Of a DNA stretch of 15,694 bases, positions 13,628 through 15,694 are shown in pieces. Position 1 is the stretch's first letter; every line of letters starts with the position of its first letter. The DNA comes from Gammaproteobacteria bacterium (GTDB lineage: Bacteria > Pseudomonadota > Gammaproteobacteria > Steroidobacterales > Steroidobacteraceae). A program made the translations under genes and the position numbers. The notes under the pieces were generated by a model that saw only the letters and a list, made by a program, of their open reading frames with translations, was not told the DNA's origin and did no database searches. The stretch is from assembly GCA_005877965.1 (NCBI GenBank), contig VBNP01000120.1, forward strand, positions 1 to 15,694. Reading direction: 5' to 3'.

Positions 13628-14881
13628 ATGCGCTGGTTGACGCCTCTGTTTGTGCTGGCGGTCCTCGCGAGCCTCGCCATCGAGCTGTGGCTCTCGCAGC
13701 GCCAGGGCAGAGCCGTCGCCCGCCACCGCGATCAGGTACCCGGGCCGTTCGCCGACAGCGTTTCGGCGAGCGAACACCGCAAGGCCGCCGACTACACGCT
13801 CGCCAAACTGCGCCTCGGTCGCATCGGCGCCGTCCTCGACGCGGCGCTCACGCTGGGGCTCACGGTCGGTGGGGGCGTCGCGGCGCTGGACGCCCTGTGG
13901 CGCCACACCCGCCTGACGCAGCCGTGGCTCGGGGTGCTCGTGATTGGCACCGTCGCACTGCTCATGCAGCTCGCCAACCTGCCCCTCTCGGTGTGGCGCA
14001 CCTTCCGGCTCGAGACGCGCTTCGGCTTCAACCGCACCACGCCCGCACTGTTCCTCGCCGATCTGGGCAAGAACCTCGCGCTCGCCGTGTTGCTCGGCGG
14101 CCCGCTGCTGCTGGCGACGCTCGTGCTCATGGAACGGGCCGGGGGCGGGTGGTGGTTGTGGGCGTGGGGTCTGTGGCTCGCCGTCATGTTCCTCATGGCC
14201 TGGGCCTGGCCGGCATTCATCGCCCCGCTCTTCAACCGCTTCTCACCGCTCGAAGACCAGGAGCTCAGGCAGCGCATCGAAGCGCTGCTCACGCGTTGCG
14301 GCTTCGCCTCCAGGGGCGTATTCGTGGTGGACAACTCGCGCCGCTCGAGCCACGGCAACGCCTACTTCACCGGCATCGGCCGGCACAAGCGCATCGTGTT
14401 CTTCGACACGCTGCTCGAGCGTCTCGCTCACCCGGAGGTCGAAGCGGTGCTGGCGCACGAGCTCGGCCATTTTCGCCTCAAGCACGTGCGCCAGCGGCTG
14501 CTGCTGTCGATGGCGCTCAGCTTCGCCGGACTGGCGCTGCTCGGCTGGCTGACCGGGCAGGCGGGCTTCTACGCCGCGCTCGGTGTCCCGCGGCCCTCGA
14601 TCCACGCCGCGCTGCTGCTGTTCATGCTGGTGGTGCCGGCGTTCACTTTCTTCATCACCCCGCTCGCCTCGCTGTGGTCGCGCCGGCATGAGTTCGAGGC
14701 AGACGCGTTCGCCACCCGCCACGCGAGCGCGGCCGAGCTCGCCACCGCGCTCGTCAAGCTGCATCGCGACAACGCCAGCACCCTGACGCCCGATCCGCTG
14801 TACGCCGCGTTCTACTATTCCCATCCACCGCCGCTCGTGCGGATCTCGCGCCTGCGTACCTGCGAGGCGCCGGCGTCCTGA
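13628..14881 (+). CDS. M48-family (Ste24/CAAX protease-type) membrane metalloprotease
   Basis: A 417-residue inner-membrane zinc protease of Ste24 length and plan. Hydrophobic segments lie near residues 4-22, 65-88, 100-120, 145-167, 175-197, 292-310 and 325-347. The zinc site is HELGH (H277, E278, H281), with E355 as the expected third ligand and D359 nearby in RRHEFEADAFA. The substrate-strand motif HGNAYFTG (242-249) is also typical. The soluble catalytic part lies on the cytoplasmic side or within the helix barrel, as known for Ste24. Bacterial relatives are thought to degrade or process membrane proteins or peptides; no prenylated CAAX substrate is expected here. The ATG at 13628 follows a GAGGGTAG-like site at longer spacing. 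It is convergent with the glycosyltransferase gene, with 13 bp between stops. Confidence 0.92.
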   Translation: MRWLTPLFVLAVLASLAIELWLSQRQGRAVARHRDQVPGPFADSVSASEHRKAADYTLAKLRLGRIGAVLDAALTLGLTVGGGVAALDALWRHTRLTQPWLGVLVIGTVALLMQLANLPLSVWRTFRLETRFGFNRTTPALFLADLGKNLALAVLLGGPLLLATLVLMERAGGGWWLWAWGLWLAVMFLMAWAWPAFIAPLFNRFSPLEDQELRQRIEALLTRCGFASRGVFVVDNSRRSSHGNAYFTGIGRHKRIVFFDTLLERLAHPEVEAVLAHELGHFRLKHVRQRLLLSMALSFAGLALLGWLTGQAGFYAALGVPRPSIHAALLLFMLVVPAFTFFITPLASLWSRRHEFEADAFATRHASAAELATALVKLHRDNASTLTPDPLYAAFYYSHPPPLVRISRLRTCEAPAS

Positions 14882-14894
14882 GGCACCCGCGGCA

Positions 14895-15694
14895 TCACGG
14901 AATGTAGTAGAGATCGATCGACTTGCCGATGCGCTCCACCGGGCGGTAGGCATCCAGCCAGGCGTAGGCGCCGGGATCGCGCGTGCGCGCGAGCTCGGAG
15001 ATGGCCACCCAGCCGCTCGTCGGCTGGCGCGCCGCGAGGCTCACGAACGGCGGCAACGGCTCGCGCGCCAGGTCCGCCGTGCCGCGGTATGCGAGGCTCA
15101 GCTTCGCAATCCGCAGCTGCGCCGCGCGCAGCTCCAGGCGCCGCAGGTCCTGGCCCCAGTCGAGATCCGAATCGACCAACACGCGCTGCGGGTGCGGCAC
15201 CGCCTCGTTGAAGTAAGGCAGGTAGTCCGGATAGGCCGTCCACAGCGTGCCGAGCTGCCACATAAGCAGCGCGAGCAGTACTGCGACCGGGCCCACGGCC
15301 CGGCGCCGGTCGCGCCACGCGGCGAATGAGCGCCAGGCACGCACGGTCACATACGCCGCGCCCAACGCAACAAATGGATACAGCACCAGCACGTGCCTCA
15401 CACCGATGTTGATGCGGCTGAAGGCGCTCGCGAAGGCGAGCACGATGATCACGAGCACCGCCGGCGCGAGCGCCCAGCAATTGCGGTTGCGCCAGCCGTC
15501 CCGCGCCAGCCACGCGAGACCCACGGGTCCGGTGGCGAGCAGCGGCAGGGGCGTCTTCACCGCGAGCGCCACCAGGTAGAAGTACCACCACCCCGTAACG
15601 CGCACGTGTCCCAGCAGATACGACAGGTGACCGGTGTCGTTGTGAGCCTTCACCGCCACGATGCCGTTGACCAGATCCCTGAGCTCGCGCGGCA
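14895..15694 (-). CDS. GT39/PMT-like membrane glycosyltransferase, C-terminal part
   Basis: The frame is open through the right edge, so only the last 265 residues are seen; the start and catalytic N-terminal region lie outside. The visible part has several membrane helices and a soluble C-terminal region. INIGVRHVLVLYPFVALGAAY is a helix lead-in common in this family. YFNEAVPHPQ followed by LVDSDLDWGQDLRRL is a hallmark of the C-terminal domain in PMT/ArnT-like enzymes, which transfer a sugar from a polyprenyl-phosphate donor on the periplasmic side. It is likely an inner-membrane enzyme that modifies a lipid, glycan or protein. The in-frame GTG at 15659 is not taken as the start because coding continues upstream without a break. 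Confidence 0.85.
   Translation of the reverse strand, partial: PRELRDLVNGIVAVKAHNDTGHLSYLLGHVRVTGWWYFYLVALAVKTPLPLLATGPVGLAWLARDGWRNRNCWALAPAVLVIIVLAFASAFSRINIGVRHVLVLYPFVALGAAYVTVRAWRSFAAWRDRRRAVGPVAVLLALLMWQLGTLWTAYPDYLPYFNEAVPHPQRVLVDSDLDWGQDLRRLELRAAQLRIAKLSLAYRGTADLAREPLPPFVSLAARQPTSGWVAISELARTRDPGAYAWLDAYRPVERIGKSIDLYYIP

Noticed and set aside
13481..13906. Upstream extension of the CDGSH reading frame
   Set aside because: No family similarity, it would overlap the protease gene on the other strand, and the ATG at 13480 has an ideal ribosome site.

Overview
The window is high-GC, gene-dense DNA. It has short intergenic gaps, several GTG/TTG starts and tightly packed same-strand operons. 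The protein families (secreted COG4798-type methyltransferase, IorA/IorB-type molybdenum hydroxylase, CocE/NonD hydrolase, tandem CDGSH protein) fit a heterotrophic GC-rich proteobacterium. My best guess is a gammaproteobacterium of the Xanthomonadales/Nevskiales/Steroidobacter kind; this is inference from gene style, not a database match. No rRNA, tRNA, CRISPR array, insertion sequence or phage gene was seen, and no non-coding stretch exceeds about 150 bp.

Layout, left to right. (1) Bases 1-28 look like a MerR-family operator/promoter with the typical over-long 19-bp spacer. It faces an exported SAM-methyltransferase-like protein (70-912, +). (2) An APC-family amino-acid permease (916-2235, -) is convergent with it, 3 bp away, and divergent from a threonine-synthase-like PLP enzyme (2295-3533, +). 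(3) The PLP gene runs 31 bp into the end of a five-gene leftward operon (10685 to 3503, -). Its order is AMP-forming acyl-CoA ligase, crotonase-fold protein, exported CocE/NonD hydrolase, small [2Fe-2S] subunit, and large Tat-exported molybdopterin subunit. Junctions are 10 bp, 4 bp overlap, 113 bp and 4 bp overlap. (4) Divergent from that operon is an SSS-family sodium/solute symporter (10836-12539, +, TTG start). It is followed at once by a 67-residue protein with two membrane segments whose ribosome site overlaps the symporter stop codon. (5) A tandem-CDGSH iron-sulfur protein (12785-13480, -) and a seven-helix M48/Ste24-type metalloprotease (13628-14881, +) are divergent. (6) The 3' part of a GT39/PMT-like membrane glycosyltransferase (14895 to beyond 15694, -) closes the window.

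How the genes may work together (inference): the divergent symporter and its small partner could import a carboxylic acid or other small solute. The CocE hydrolase would cleave an ester or amide, the Mo/Fe-S pair would hydroxylate or oxidise a product, and the ligase and crotonase would activate and process it as a CoA thioester. The crotonase lacks both classical catalytic glutamates, so its step is unlikely to be ordinary enoyl-CoA hydration. The substrate cannot be read from sequence. This module, and the symporter with its micro-protein, are the best candidates for something undescribed here.
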